A stretch of DNA of 21,456 nt from a virus: IMG/VR virus record IMGVR_UViG_3300017824_000067, positions 1 to 21,456 of that record. One strand, 5' to 3'. Below the pieces are notes generated by a model. It was not told where the DNA came from and did no database searches. It saw only the letters and a list, made by a program, of their open reading frames with translations. The translations under genes were made by a program, and so were the position numbers. Below are positions 7,539 to 14,971 of the stretch, in pieces (within the stretch, counting starts at the first letter, position 1; each line of letters begins with the position of its first letter).

Positions 7539-10500
7539 TTAAATATCTTCGAAAGAAGCTCCTGTAGGTGTAATCAAGAATTCAATATCGATGAATTCAA
7601 GTGCTCTTGTTGGTTTCAGATAAATTTTACCTGTTAACGTGTTTGAGTCTAAATCTTCAGGAGTTCCAGAAACTGTCACTCTAAAGTCAATTAAACCTCT
7701 ATCTCTTCTAATACTGTCTAAGATTGGATTAACTGAATCTAAGAATTCTTGTCTTACTTGTTCGTCATTTTGTTCGAACAATAACCTAACAGCTACTGCC
7801 GAAATTAATTTACGTGCTTGTAATAACAATCTTCTAACGTTTATTCTGTCAAGTGCAGATTCTTTAATCTGTGTAGTTTTATTACCCCATATAACAGTAC
7901 CTACATCTGAGAAGGTTGCGATTGGGTTTAATCTTCCTACATATAAAGTGTCTCTATCTTCTTGCGTTAACTTCTTACGTGCTTTAACCGAATTAACTAA
8001 ACCTCTTGTGTAACCCGCTGATGCGAACCAAGGGAAAGCTATATTATCTGTTAAAGCTAAGTTTCTAACAACTTCACCTGTTGGTGGAAGATAAATTTGT
8101 GTATTATTTACCGAATCTCTTGTTAATATCCATGGATAGTAAGTTGCGGTGTAGTTAGAATCAATTCCTGTGTCTTCTAAATTATCTACCGCCTCTTCAG
8201 GATAAATGAAATTAGTGTCGAAATCACCTAATGTTGGTGTAAACATTTGATAATCAGGTGTAGTACAGATATAGATTGAATCCGCTCTGTCTTGTTCTAC
8301 CATATCAATTGCTGACTCAACAAGATTAGAATTATTAACATAATCAATACCTGGTGTTGTGAATACATTTATATTAACCGCTTCAGGGTTATTAAATGTA
8401 TACTGACCCCATAGGTATGCGTAATAATCAGTATTTGCCCAAGTTAATTGGTCAGGACCTGTGATTTGTTTAAACGCTCCCCATCCTGTTGCGGTTGGGT
8501 AAGTTATAGAAGGTGCTGCACCTGCTCTAAATCCTGCTGCTCCTAATTGGTATCTGTCACCATTAGTTCTATATTCTCTATAGATATCCCATCCGTCAAA
8601 ACCTCCTGACGGTACTACAGTGAACTTACGAGAGTTTAGTCTATAATAAGGACTACTTTCATCAGGTTCCGAATCGAAACTTGCGTTACCCACTTCAAAT
8701 GCAGTTTCACCTGAAGTTACATAATTAGATGAAATTAAAATAACCGTTGCTCCTGAATCCATATGGTAACCTTTAGTAAGGTAAGCCCATGGTTGTGAAT
8801 CAGTAGCAGTTGCTAAATTGGTAGGATTTTGTTTTCCTTTATAAGATAAGAAGTCTGCGTCAATACCAGCGGTATTAGAAACACCTAAGAATGTTCTTCT
8901 TACTTTATCACCCGAACTTCTTGTTTCATTATCAGTTCCCGTAGCCGCTCCGAATGGTGGATTCCATATAACCTCACCTGGTGTGTCGTATTTAGTTTTA
9001 TACTCTAAGAATGGTGATTTAACTCCTGAATATTGTCTAGTTTGATAACCTTTAAATCCACAAGGTAGTGAACCTATAGGTGCATCTTCATTCATTTCTA
9101 ACATTATAAATCTTGACCTCAATTCAAAGTCTCCGTTCGATGTACCAATTTTCTTAGCAACAAAACTATTTTGATTCGGGTCCATAGTACAGTTAGTGAA
9201 TTTTTCTAATACTACTGGATTTGCGTCAGTATCAAAGAAGTCACGAACAACAACATCAAACGTTCCATTGTTAAATGAAATATTCATTATTGATATTTTA
9301 ACCTCTAAGTTTGCTGAATTACCATCAGATATAGTTAAGAACTTAAACATATCATAAACTTTGTTACCTCTAAGTTCGGAAACTAAATATGGTGTTTCAG
9401 GTGTTTGGTACCTATCTAAATACCAACCGATACTTGTATTAGAACCTAAGTCTTGTCTTGCACTTGGTAATGCCGTTAATGAACAATCAAGACCTCTCAC
9501 CCTACCAAGTCTATAACCTGTGTTTAGTAAGTTATAATATTCTTCTTCTAAGAATAATGGAACTTCAGATTTAGGTTTTGCAAAGTTAGATTTACCAAAT
9601 ACTTTTGATATGTAATTTGAATTTGCAATGTTAAATGAAGTTGTAAAATTAAATGTATCATTGTCTGCTGTAAGACCACTTATCGCAAATGTTGCAAAAG
9701 GATTAGTGGATATCGCAGAATACGCTCCTGTACAATCTATCATCACGTCAGTTAAACCTGATACCTCATAAACTGGACCATCATCCGTTGTGTATGTATC
9801 AATACCTCTTGAACGTAAGGTACCAACAACTACATCGTGATAATCAGAATAAGGAGTACCACTATAATCAGTAATGTAAACCTGAGCGGTACCACTAAAG
9901 TTTAGACCTCCTGTGTTAACTAATGTTGTTACACCAAATCCAAAACCTGTACCGTCATAAACACCACCACTAGCAGTGAATAATGCGTAATACCAAGGGT
10001 CGTTAACTGAAGAGTCTAAGTCACAATTTTCAAATTGTACACTATCAACTCCAAATACATTTGTATTACCTGTATAATTAGGTGTTGACCCTGTTATTAT
10101 ACTATTATATGTAGAAGCACTTACCGCTCCCCAAAAATATGATGTCTGACCTGATGAAGCTGAGTTAACAATTTCTTGATATAAATATTGTTCAATATCA
10201 CCTGAAATAGTAGACTCTCCTCCTGTATATGTTTCATAAGGATGATTTATCACACCTGAAATGTTAGCGGGTAATGCACCGTAGTTACTAACAACAACAC
10301 TTGTAGATGTTCCTGAAATACCTGAGAACTCAAGTATAATTGCACCTTGTGTACCTGTTACGGTTGTCCCTGTGCTATCTAAGTTACCGATAGTTTTTAT
10401 TGACCATGAAGGTCCTGCGTCATACCCCGATAAACCAAGTACTCTAGTCACAAACAATTGATTTGATTGTTGTAGATATGATTTAGCGATATACGCTGCT

Positions 10501-10727
10501 TCATACTTAGGTATCTGAGTATTCACAAATTTAGTTGGATTTGTACCACCGAAATAGGATTGGAACTCGTCAAAGTTAGTGATGAAAATCGGCTCGAATG
10601 CTGGTCCCGAAATTGTTTCACCCACTAAACCAAGAGTAGTTACACCTACACTTTGTGCTACAAAACTTAAATCTCTTTCTGATGTGTAAACACCCGGAGA
10701 TACGAATACTTTGTTAGATGTCGCCAT
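7539..10727 (-). CDS. Tail sheath protein (T4 gp18 family), enlarged
   Basis: 1062 residues. It forms the contractile outer tube. The N-terminus VFVSPGVYTSERDLSF followed by TLGLVGETISGPAFEPIFI and the LFVTRVLG strand is typical of contractile sheath proteins. The C-terminal 100 residues (RRLLLQARKLISAVAVRLLF, EQVRQEFLDSVNPIL, GLIDFRVTVSGTPED, IEFLITPTGASFEDI) match the sheath C-terminal domain that links subunits. T4 gp18 has 659 residues, so about 400 extra residues are present. Much of residues 105-700 is Gly/Ser/Thr/Asn-rich beta sequence, as expected for surface-exposed insertion domains. The gene has its own promoter candidate and a hairpin after its stop. There is no Shine-Dalgarno (leader AAGAAAAAATTTAAAC). 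Confidence 0.92.
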   Translation of the reverse strand: MATSNKVFVSPGVYTSERDLSFVAQSVGVTTLGLVGETISGPAFEPIFITNFDEFQSYFGGTNPTKFVNTQIPKYEAAYIAKSYLQQSNQLFVTRVLGLSGYDAGPSWSIKTIGNLDSTGTTVTGTQGAIILEFSGISGTSTSVVVSNYGALPANISGVINHPYETYTGGESTISGDIEQYLYQEIVNSASSGQTSYFWGAVSASTYNSIITGSTPNYTGNTNVFGVDSVQFENCDLDSSVNDPWYYALFTASGGVYDGTGFGFGVTTLVNTGGLNFSGTAQVYITDYSGTPYSDYHDVVVGTLRSRGIDTYTTDDGPVYEVSGLTDVMIDCTGAYSAISTNPFATFAISGLTADNDTFNFTTSFNIANSNYISKVFGKSNFAKPKSEVPLFLEEEYYNLLNTGYRLGRVRGLDCSLTALPSARQDLGSNTSIGWYLDRYQTPETPYLVSELRGNKVYDMFKFLTISDGNSANLEVKISIMNISFNNGTFDVVVRDFFDTDANPVVLEKFTNCTMDPNQNSFVAKKIGTSNGDFELRSRFIMLEMNEDAPIGSLPCGFKGYQTRQYSGVKSPFLEYKTKYDTPGEVIWNPPFGAATGTDNETRSSGDKVRRTFLGVSNTAGIDADFLSYKGKQNPTNLATATDSQPWAYLTKGYHMDSGATVILISSNYVTSGETAFEVGNASFDSEPDESSPYYRLNSRKFTVVPSGGFDGWDIYREYRTNGDRYQLGAAGFRAGAAPSITYPTATGWGAFKQITGPDQLTWANTDYYAYLWGQYTFNNPEAVNINVFTTPGIDYVNNSNLVESAIDMVEQDRADSIYICTTPDYQMFTPTLGDFDTNFIYPEEAVDNLEDTGIDSNYTATYYPWILTRDSVNNTQIYLPPTGEVVRNLALTDNIAFPWFASAGYTRGLVNSVKARKKLTQEDRDTLYVGRLNPIATFSDVGTVIWGNKTTQIKESALDRINVRRLLLQARKLISAVAVRLLFEQNDEQVRQEFLDSVNPILDSIRRDRGLIDFRVTVSGTPEDLDSNTLTGKIYLKPTRALEFIDIEFLITPTGASFEDI

Positions 10728-10749
10728 GTTTAAATTTTTTCTTAAGTTT

Positions 10750-10765
10750 TATTTATAGATAAATA
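10750..10765 (-). promoter_or_regulatory. Late-type promoter candidate for the tail sheath gene
   Basis: The minus strand reads TATTTATCTATAAATA, a TATTTATC element followed directly by the T4 late-promoter box TATAAATA. The box ends 22 nt before the sheath ATG. It shares a 132-nt divergent region with the element driving the RHH-like gene on the other strand. Confidence 0.5.
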
Positions 10766-10802
10766 TTAGTAAAAAGATGAAAAAACTATTAAGTAAAGAC
10801 TA

Positions 10803-10810
10803 TATTTATA
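10803..10810 (+). promoter_or_regulatory. TATTTATA element ahead of the RHH-like gene
   Basis: Plus-strand TATTTATAAAGA starting at 10803, 49 nt before the ATG at 10860 and just before the tandem 11-bp repeats. The same TATTTATAAAGA string precedes the gp13-like gene at 16554. Confidence 0.4.
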
Positions 10811-10825
10811 AAGAGTAGGAAAAAG

Positions 10826-10847
10826 TTCTACCTTTTTTCTACCTTTT
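10826..10847 (+). repeat. Tandem 11-bp repeat, possible operator
   Basis: TTCTACCTTTT occurs twice with no spacer (10826-10836 and 10837-10847), ending 12 nt before the start of a small ribbon-helix-helix-like gene and downstream of its TATTTATA element. RHH proteins typically bind tandem short sites and often repress their own genes, so an operator is a reasonable inference. A related inverted GTAGGAAAAAG lies at 10815-10825. Confidence 0.5.
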
Positions 10848-10859
10848 AAAAAAACACCG

Positions 10860-11009
10860 ATGAGTAAAATAAAAAACATAAAAATTTCACCTGAGTCACA
10901 CGAACTACTAAAAAGTTACTGTGAAAAACACGGATTTAAAATATATAAGTTCTTAGAAAAACTAATAGAGGAAAATTGTAAAGAAGTTAGGGATATATAC
11001 GGAGAATAA
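10860..11009 (+). CDS. Small ribbon-helix-helix-like DNA-binding protein (49 aa)
   Basis: Reads MSKIKNIKISPESHELLKSY... to ...VRDIYGE, 49 residues. The layout fits a ribbon-helix-helix (Arc/MetJ-type) fold: a short basic strand NIKIS, helix PESHELLKSYCEKHG, a turn with a Gly, then helix KIYKFLEKLIEENCK. These act as dimers that bind DNA in the cytoplasm. The gene stands alone on the plus strand between minus-strand genes: its TAA ends one base before the stop codon of the gp15-like gene on the opposite strand, and its promoter region is shared with the sheath. The tandem repeat just upstream suggests autoregulation, and it could also affect the sheath promoter about 60-100 nt away. Confidence 0.65.
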   Translation: MSKIKNIKISPESHELLKSYCEKHGFKIYKFLEKLIEENCKEVRDIYGE

Positions 11010-12050
11010 TTAAAGTAGTCTCGCTTTAGCTTTTAAAACTGAAGACTTAGTGTTATCATTTTTTATAACATCAATTTTAATTAAGTCATTAGTAGATACC
11101 TTTATAGTTGTAACATCATCCCCTATATAATTACCATTTATATAGACGGAATAACTGTCAACATTAGTTGACTCTAATATTGTTAAATCAACTTGATATC
11201 TATAAGTTTCACTTAATGATGTTATTCCACTTGTAAATAAAATATCTAAATCAAAGTTTTTAGGGTTAGACGGATATTTTTCCGCTCTCTTACTTTTATT
11301 AAATGTTTCAACTTCAAAAACGGTTGAGGTTCTTGATATTGCTGGTGACACTTCAAACTCTTCCTCATCTAATAAAAATCCCATCATTAAAAATTCATAA
11401 TTTTGAACATAGTATTTTCTTTTCTCCAATTCTAATACGGATTCATCAGAAGAAGAGTTTAGAATTAAAGGAATATAATGTCCTTTAATTTCAGTATAAG
11501 CCTGTCTTGAAGAAAAAGTTTGTAATACCTTTTTATTAAAATCATTTAATTGTCTCATCTTATTACAAAAGATTTTAACGTTATAAGTAATATCTACAGG
11601 AACAGGTTGAGGTATTTTGTAAATGTCCATACCCTTTCTTTGTCCGTCCCAAGTAGGTACTTTGGCATAATAAAATTGTTTTCTATTTGGTATTGTATAC
11701 TGTAATGATGGATTAGTTCCAAACTTTACATCAGGGTTTCTTACTGTCGCAACAAAAGGGGGTTTTATATTTTTATCTAAATCTTGAAAATTCCAAGTCT
11801 CAGTAAATTGAGCCCAATTCTGTGTTGTAATAATTAAATCGACTGTGTTAATTTTTTTACCACTAACTGAAATACCTAAATCTTCTTTTACAAAATCTAA
11901 CATACCTCTATCTAAATCTGCATGTAATATAGATTTAGGTAAATATGTTCCGTCCTCTTGAATTTGTTCAAGAAGTTCTTCTCTCCTTTGTAGTAAAATT
12001 TTATCAGGAGTTAAGGGTAAATGTTTTTTTACGTTCTTAGGTAGTGCCAT
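11010..12050 (-). CDS. T4 gp15-like tail completion / sheath-stabiliser candidate
   Basis: 346 residues. T4 gp15 caps the tail and joins it to the neck. The central part, PVPVDITYNVKIFCNKMRQL followed by NDFNKKVLQTFSS and GHYIPLIL, parallels the gp15 layout of a beta strand, a long helix and a second strand. A further strand/loop segment, YYVQNYEFLMMGFLLDEEEF, then EVSPAISR, corresponds to gp15's closing strand region. The last 70 residues (SYSVYINGNYIGDDVTTIKV...) look like an extra beta-sandwich domain absent from the smaller T4 protein. Its place after the gp14-like and zinc-ribbon genes and before the sheath matches T4 order 14-15-18-19. The start overlaps the upstream stop (TAATG). The assignment rests on layout and synteny. 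Confidence 0.5.
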   Translation of the reverse strand: MALPKNVKKHLPLTPDKILLQRREELLEQIQEDGTYLPKSILHADLDRGMLDFVKEDLGISVSGKKINTVDLIITTQNWAQFTETWNFQDLDKNIKPPFVATVRNPDVKFGTNPSLQYTIPNRKQFYYAKVPTWDGQRKGMDIYKIPQPVPVDITYNVKIFCNKMRQLNDFNKKVLQTFSSRQAYTEIKGHYIPLILNSSSDESVLELEKRKYYVQNYEFLMMGFLLDEEEFEVSPAISRTSTVFEVETFNKSKRAEKYPSNPKNFDLDILFTSGITSLSETYRYQVDLTILESTNVDSYSVYINGNYIGDDVTTIKVSTNDLIKIDVIKNDNTKSSVLKAKARLL

Positions 12051-12610
12051 TATTTTTTTGTTTCACTAATAAAAAAGACTTTATCTTTTGAGTTAATCAT
12101 CTCAACTTCATTTGCATTAAATATAGGTTCTTCACTATCTTTTCTTACAAATGAATCATATTTGTAAGGATTGTAAGTTATAATTTTATCGTTTGGTGGT
12201 TCAGGTAAATTTTCACAAGGGTAAGTACAATAATCTAAAAGAGTACCAATGACAAATGCGTGAACATTTTTTCTCATTTCATCTCTAACTCTTTCTTTAC
12301 CACCTTGTCTTACTCTAAATTCAACATCACTCAACTTAACGTAATCGGCATATATAACAATCTTATTCTTATAAGAAACTGAAAAAGTGTGTTTGTGTAA
12401 GTTATAGTAAACCATAACTTTTTTACCTATATAATTAATTTCTTCATTATCATTACCACATTCATGACATACGTAAGGGTCATCACCACCTTTACTTAGT
12501 TCCCATGACCACCCACAATCATCACAAACGACTTTTTCTCCAACGACCTCCTCACATAAATGAGACATCCTATTTTTAATAAAATTTATTTCGTTAATTA
12601 ATTTTTTCAT
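12050..12610 (-). CDS. Zinc-ribbon protein with conserved phage C-terminal domain
   Basis: 186 residues in two parts. The N-terminus (about 25-55) is a zinc ribbon with two CxxC knuckles, VVCDDCGW and YVCHECGN (C29, C32, C48, C51), around a GGDDP turn. The rest starts IGKKVMVYYNLHKHTFSV and contains RVRQGGKERVRDEMRKNVHAF, which I recognise as the style of a conserved phage protein of unknown function. The ATG overlaps the stop of the gp14-like reading frame when that is read past its TAG (ATGA), and its TAA overlaps the gp15-like ATG, so it sits inside a translationally coupled neck operon. A nucleic-acid-binding or structural zinc role is possible. Confidence 0.65.
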   Translation of the reverse strand: MKKLINEINFIKNRMSHLCEEVVGEKVVCDDCGWSWELSKGGDDPYVCHECGNDNEEINYIGKKVMVYYNLHKHTFSVSYKNKIVIYADYVKLSDVEFRVRQGGKERVRDEMRKNVHAFVIGTLLDYCTYPCENLPEPPNDKIITYNPYKYDSFVRKDSEEPIFNANEVEMINSKDKVFFISETKK

Positions 12611-12756
12611 ATTCCTCTAAATTCTCCATCATTTACAGGTGCGGCTATAATACTCCTATAAAATGGTTTATACCCACCATAAGTATGTTTATTATCACTC
12701 ACAACACGACCATCATTAACTACTGAGTAATACCTTACCCTATCTTCAGTTTCCTA
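12607..12756 (-). other. In-frame coding extension after the TAG of the gp14-like gene
   Basis: Directly after the TAG at 12754-12756 the same frame stays open for 48 codons: ETEDRVRYYSVVNDGRVV, then DNKHTYGGYKPFYRSIIAAP, ending DGEFRGI and TGA at 12607-12609. The sequence is protein-like, with aromatic strands and a PFY motif comparable to the PFY near the C-terminal half of T4 gp14. The TGA overlaps the ATG of the next gene as ATGA, the same tight coupling seen at the next junction. This argues that the ancestral gene ended here, and that TAG is either a nonsense mutation, a sequencing error or a read-through codon. Confidence 0.8.
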
Positions 12757-13122
12757 GTAACCAATGTAATCTCCATAATCTATGTCAATCTGTAGTTCAT
12801 CTAAAGTATCTTGATATACACCAACTTTTAAATTACCTGGCTCCATCTGTGATAAATTAGAATTAGCATAATTTTGATTGTCAGGTGTTTCAATAGTAAC
12901 ATAACCCCTGAATTCTACAGGAGGTAAGAATTGAATTCCGTCTTCTTCTGTCTCACCATAAACATCATCAGTTTTAGTTTTTTGTCTATCAACTCGATAT
13001 AATACTAATGTAAAATTCATATCACCTTCAAGCCATTCTCGACCCATATTTTGTTCTAAACCAAAATCTTCGGACCCAAAAAACTTCTCTAATCTCGTTA
13101 TAGGTATCTTTCTGTTACTCAT
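12754..13122 (-). CDS. T4 gp14-like neck protein candidate, interrupted by in-frame TAG
   Basis: 122 residues to the TAG; 171 codons if read through to the TGA at 12607. The pattern TLVLYRVDRQKTKTDDVYGE then GVYQDTLDELQIDIDYGDYI can be laid against T4 gp14 (Y-V-x-R ... D-x-x-GE ... strand ... GD-I-Y), although the similarity is remote. gp14 forms part of the neck joining head to tail. The gene is first in a minus-strand chain with the zinc-ribbon and gp15-like genes, matching T4 order. It starts at ATG 13122, five nt after a TATTTATC element, and diverges from the helicase gene. The product truncated at TAG would lack the conserved RYY...PFY segment, so it may not work unless the codon is read through. 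Confidence 0.6.
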   Translation of the reverse strand: MSNRKIPITRLEKFFGSEDFGLEQNMGREWLEGDMNFTLVLYRVDRQKTKTDDVYGETEEDGIQFLPPVEFRGYVTIETPDNQNYANSNLSQMEPGNLKVGVYQDTLDELQIDIDYGDYIGY

Positions 13123-13127
13123 ATATT

Positions 13128-13135
13128 GATAAATA
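13128..13135 (-). promoter_or_regulatory. TATTTATC element ahead of the gp14-like gene
   Basis: Minus-strand TATTTATC ending 5 nt before the ATG at 13122. As a -10-type element it would give an almost leaderless mRNA. It shares a 46-nt divergent gap with the helicase start, where the plus strand carries TATAAATA at 13154-13161. Confidence 0.3.
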
Positions 13136-13168
13136 CTTAGTTTATTGTTATATTATAAATATTTCGTT

Positions 13169-14932
13169 ATGGAAAGTAAGAAAGATAAGTTATCAAAAAT
13201 ACCCGAAGTTAGAGCGCAACGTATTTTAGAAGAATACGATGGGTTTAACAATTATATTATATCCATACAAAAAAAATTAAAAGAACAAAAACACTTTAAA
13301 CTAACAAGGGCACAGGCGGACTATATTAACACTTATCACGGTAGGGTACCTAAGATAGCAAGAAAATGGGTTGATTTAGATAGTTATTTTGGTAAAAAAA
13401 TGATGGAAGATAAACTTCTCACAAAAGTCCCTGAAAAAATATACATAGAAAAACTTTTAGTCGAGAAAGATAAATCTTTCCATATATGGGGTAGAATTTT
13501 TGAAAGTGAAAAACTTCACTCGTTTTGGTTACCTCGTGTAGCGCTTATAAAATCTCAAGAAGTTAAAGAGGTTAAAATTGACTATTCTAAATATAAACAT
13601 AGACCTCCTCTACAACATCAAACAGAAGCCATAGAAAAGTTAGCTTCTCACAATAAATATATTTTAGCAGATGATATGGGTCTTGGTAAAACGACTTCAA
13701 CGGTAATTGCAGCTTTAGAGTCAGGGGCAGAGAGAGTCCTGATTGTATGTCCAGCTTCTTTAAAAATAAATTGGAAACGAGAAATTGAAAATTACACAGA
13801 TAAAACCATATCAATTATTGAAGGTAAGAAATGGGAAAGTGCAGATTTTGTTATTATTAATTATGATATTTTAAAAAACTTCCACGATTTAAAAAACAAA
13901 GAAGAGTCCATTATTCTACAAGAAGGGTTTGATTTAGTAGTTGTAGATGAGGCTCATTACATACAAAATGTACAAGCTAAACGAACTAAATTAATTAACG
14001 ACATTATAAATTCAATAGGTAAAGTATGGTTACTTACGGGTACACCCATGACCTCAAGACCAATAAATTATTATAATCTTTTAAATTTAGTGGAATCTCC
14101 TGTTGCATATAATTGGATGGCATATGTTATCAGATATTGTGAAGGGTACCAATTTAATGTGGGTAATAGAAAAGTTTGGAACGTAAATGGTTCATCTAAC
14201 CTTTTGGAGTTAAGGGATAGAACTAAAACACATGTATTAAGGAGATTAAAACAAGACATACTAGACCTACCTGAAAAAATTATTACTCCCGTATACCTTA
14301 ATTTAAAGTCTAAAGACTACGAGGCACTTATGGGTGAATACTATGATTGGATGGAAGATGACCGAGAAAAAAAATCGTTAACTGTCCAATTCTCAATGTT
14401 GATGAAAGTTAGACAAGTTATTGCAGAAAACAAAATAAAAGAAACTTGTGAAATCGTTGAAAATATAATCGAACAAGGTAAAAAGGTTATTGTGTTTACT
14501 AACTTTACAGATACGTTAAATAGAATTGTAGACCACTTTGGTAAAAAAGCTGTAAAATTGGACGGGAAAATGACTAAAACTGCGAGACAATATTCGGTTG
14601 ACCAATTTCAAGAAAACGATAAAATAAAAGTTTTTGTTGGTAATTTAAAAGCGGCAGGTGTAGGTATAACACTTACTAAAGCAGAAGCTGTTGTTATGAA
14701 TGATTTATCCTTTGTACCTTCTGACCATTCACAAGCAGAAGATAGAGCATATAGATACGGACAGAAATCAAACGTATCAGTATTCTACCCTATTTTTGAA
14801 AACTCAATAGAGGGAATTATATATGATATTTTGTCACAAAAAAAGAATATTTTTGAGACAGTAATGGGGGATAATGAAGGTAAGGGAGACATTATGGAAC
14901 AAATTATAAACGAAATATCGGTCAGAAGATAA
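13169..14932 (+). CDS. SNF2-family DNA helicase/translocase
   Basis: 587 residues from the ATG at 13169. A TTG eight codons upstream would also be in frame, but those codons coincide with the TATAAATA element, so ATG is preferred. Superfamily 2 motifs are all present: Q-type PPLQHQTEAI, motif I DDMGLGKT (168-175), Ia VLIVCPASLK, II DEAH (260-263), III LTGTP (289-293), IV VIVFTNF, V GNLKAAGVGITLT and VI QAEDRAYRYGQ (522-532). The last is typical of SNF2 proteins and distinguishes it from UvsW. It is expected to be an ATP-driven dsDNA translocase acting in replication-fork repair or recombination, in the role UvsW fills in T4. The 150-residue N-terminal part (LTRAQADYINTYHGRVPKIA) is not a known catalytic region. 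It is followed after 39 nt by the SOD fusion gene. Confidence 0.88.
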   Translation: MESKKDKLSKIPEVRAQRILEEYDGFNNYIISIQKKLKEQKHFKLTRAQADYINTYHGRVPKIARKWVDLDSYFGKKMMEDKLLTKVPEKIYIEKLLVEKDKSFHIWGRIFESEKLHSFWLPRVALIKSQEVKEVKIDYSKYKHRPPLQHQTEAIEKLASHNKYILADDMGLGKTTSTVIAALESGAERVLIVCPASLKINWKREIENYTDKTISIIEGKKWESADFVIINYDILKNFHDLKNKEESIILQEGFDLVVVDEAHYIQNVQAKRTKLINDIINSIGKVWLLTGTPMTSRPINYYNLLNLVESPVAYNWMAYVIRYCEGYQFNVGNRKVWNVNGSSNLLELRDRTKTHVLRRLKQDILDLPEKIITPVYLNLKSKDYEALMGEYYDWMEDDREKKSLTVQFSMLMKVRQVIAENKIKETCEIVENIIEQGKKVIVFTNFTDTLNRIVDHFGKKAVKLDGKMTKTARQYSVDQFQENDKIKVFVGNLKAAGVGITLTKAEAVVMNDLSFVPSDHSQAEDRAYRYGQKSNVSVFYPIFENSIEGIIYDILSQKKNIFETVMGDNEGKGDIMEQIINEISVRR

Positions 14933-14950
14933 ATTTTTATTGTTCACTAT

Positions 14951-14958
14951 TATTTATA
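14951..14958 (+). promoter_or_regulatory. TATTTATA element ahead of the SOD fusion gene
   Basis: Plus-strand TATTTATAATA starting at 14951, with the element ending 13 nt before the ATG at 14972, in the 39-nt gap after the helicase. It could let the SOD fusion and the downstream neck gene be expressed independently of the helicase. Confidence 0.35.
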
Positions 14959-14971
14959 ATAAAAAAGACAA

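Noticed and set aside
12754-12756. Genome-wide TAG-to-Gln recoding (code 15) as explanation of the amber codon
   Set aside because: No other gene here needs TAG as sense, including the 1062-residue sheath and 943-residue polymerase, and the cysteine-rich gene appears to end normally in TAG right before a promoter.
13145-13168. TTG start for the helicase, eight codons upstream of the ATG
   Set aside because: Those codons coincide with the TATAAATA element in the divergent gap and encode an unremarkable MLYYKYFV; the ATG at 13169 is the simpler start.
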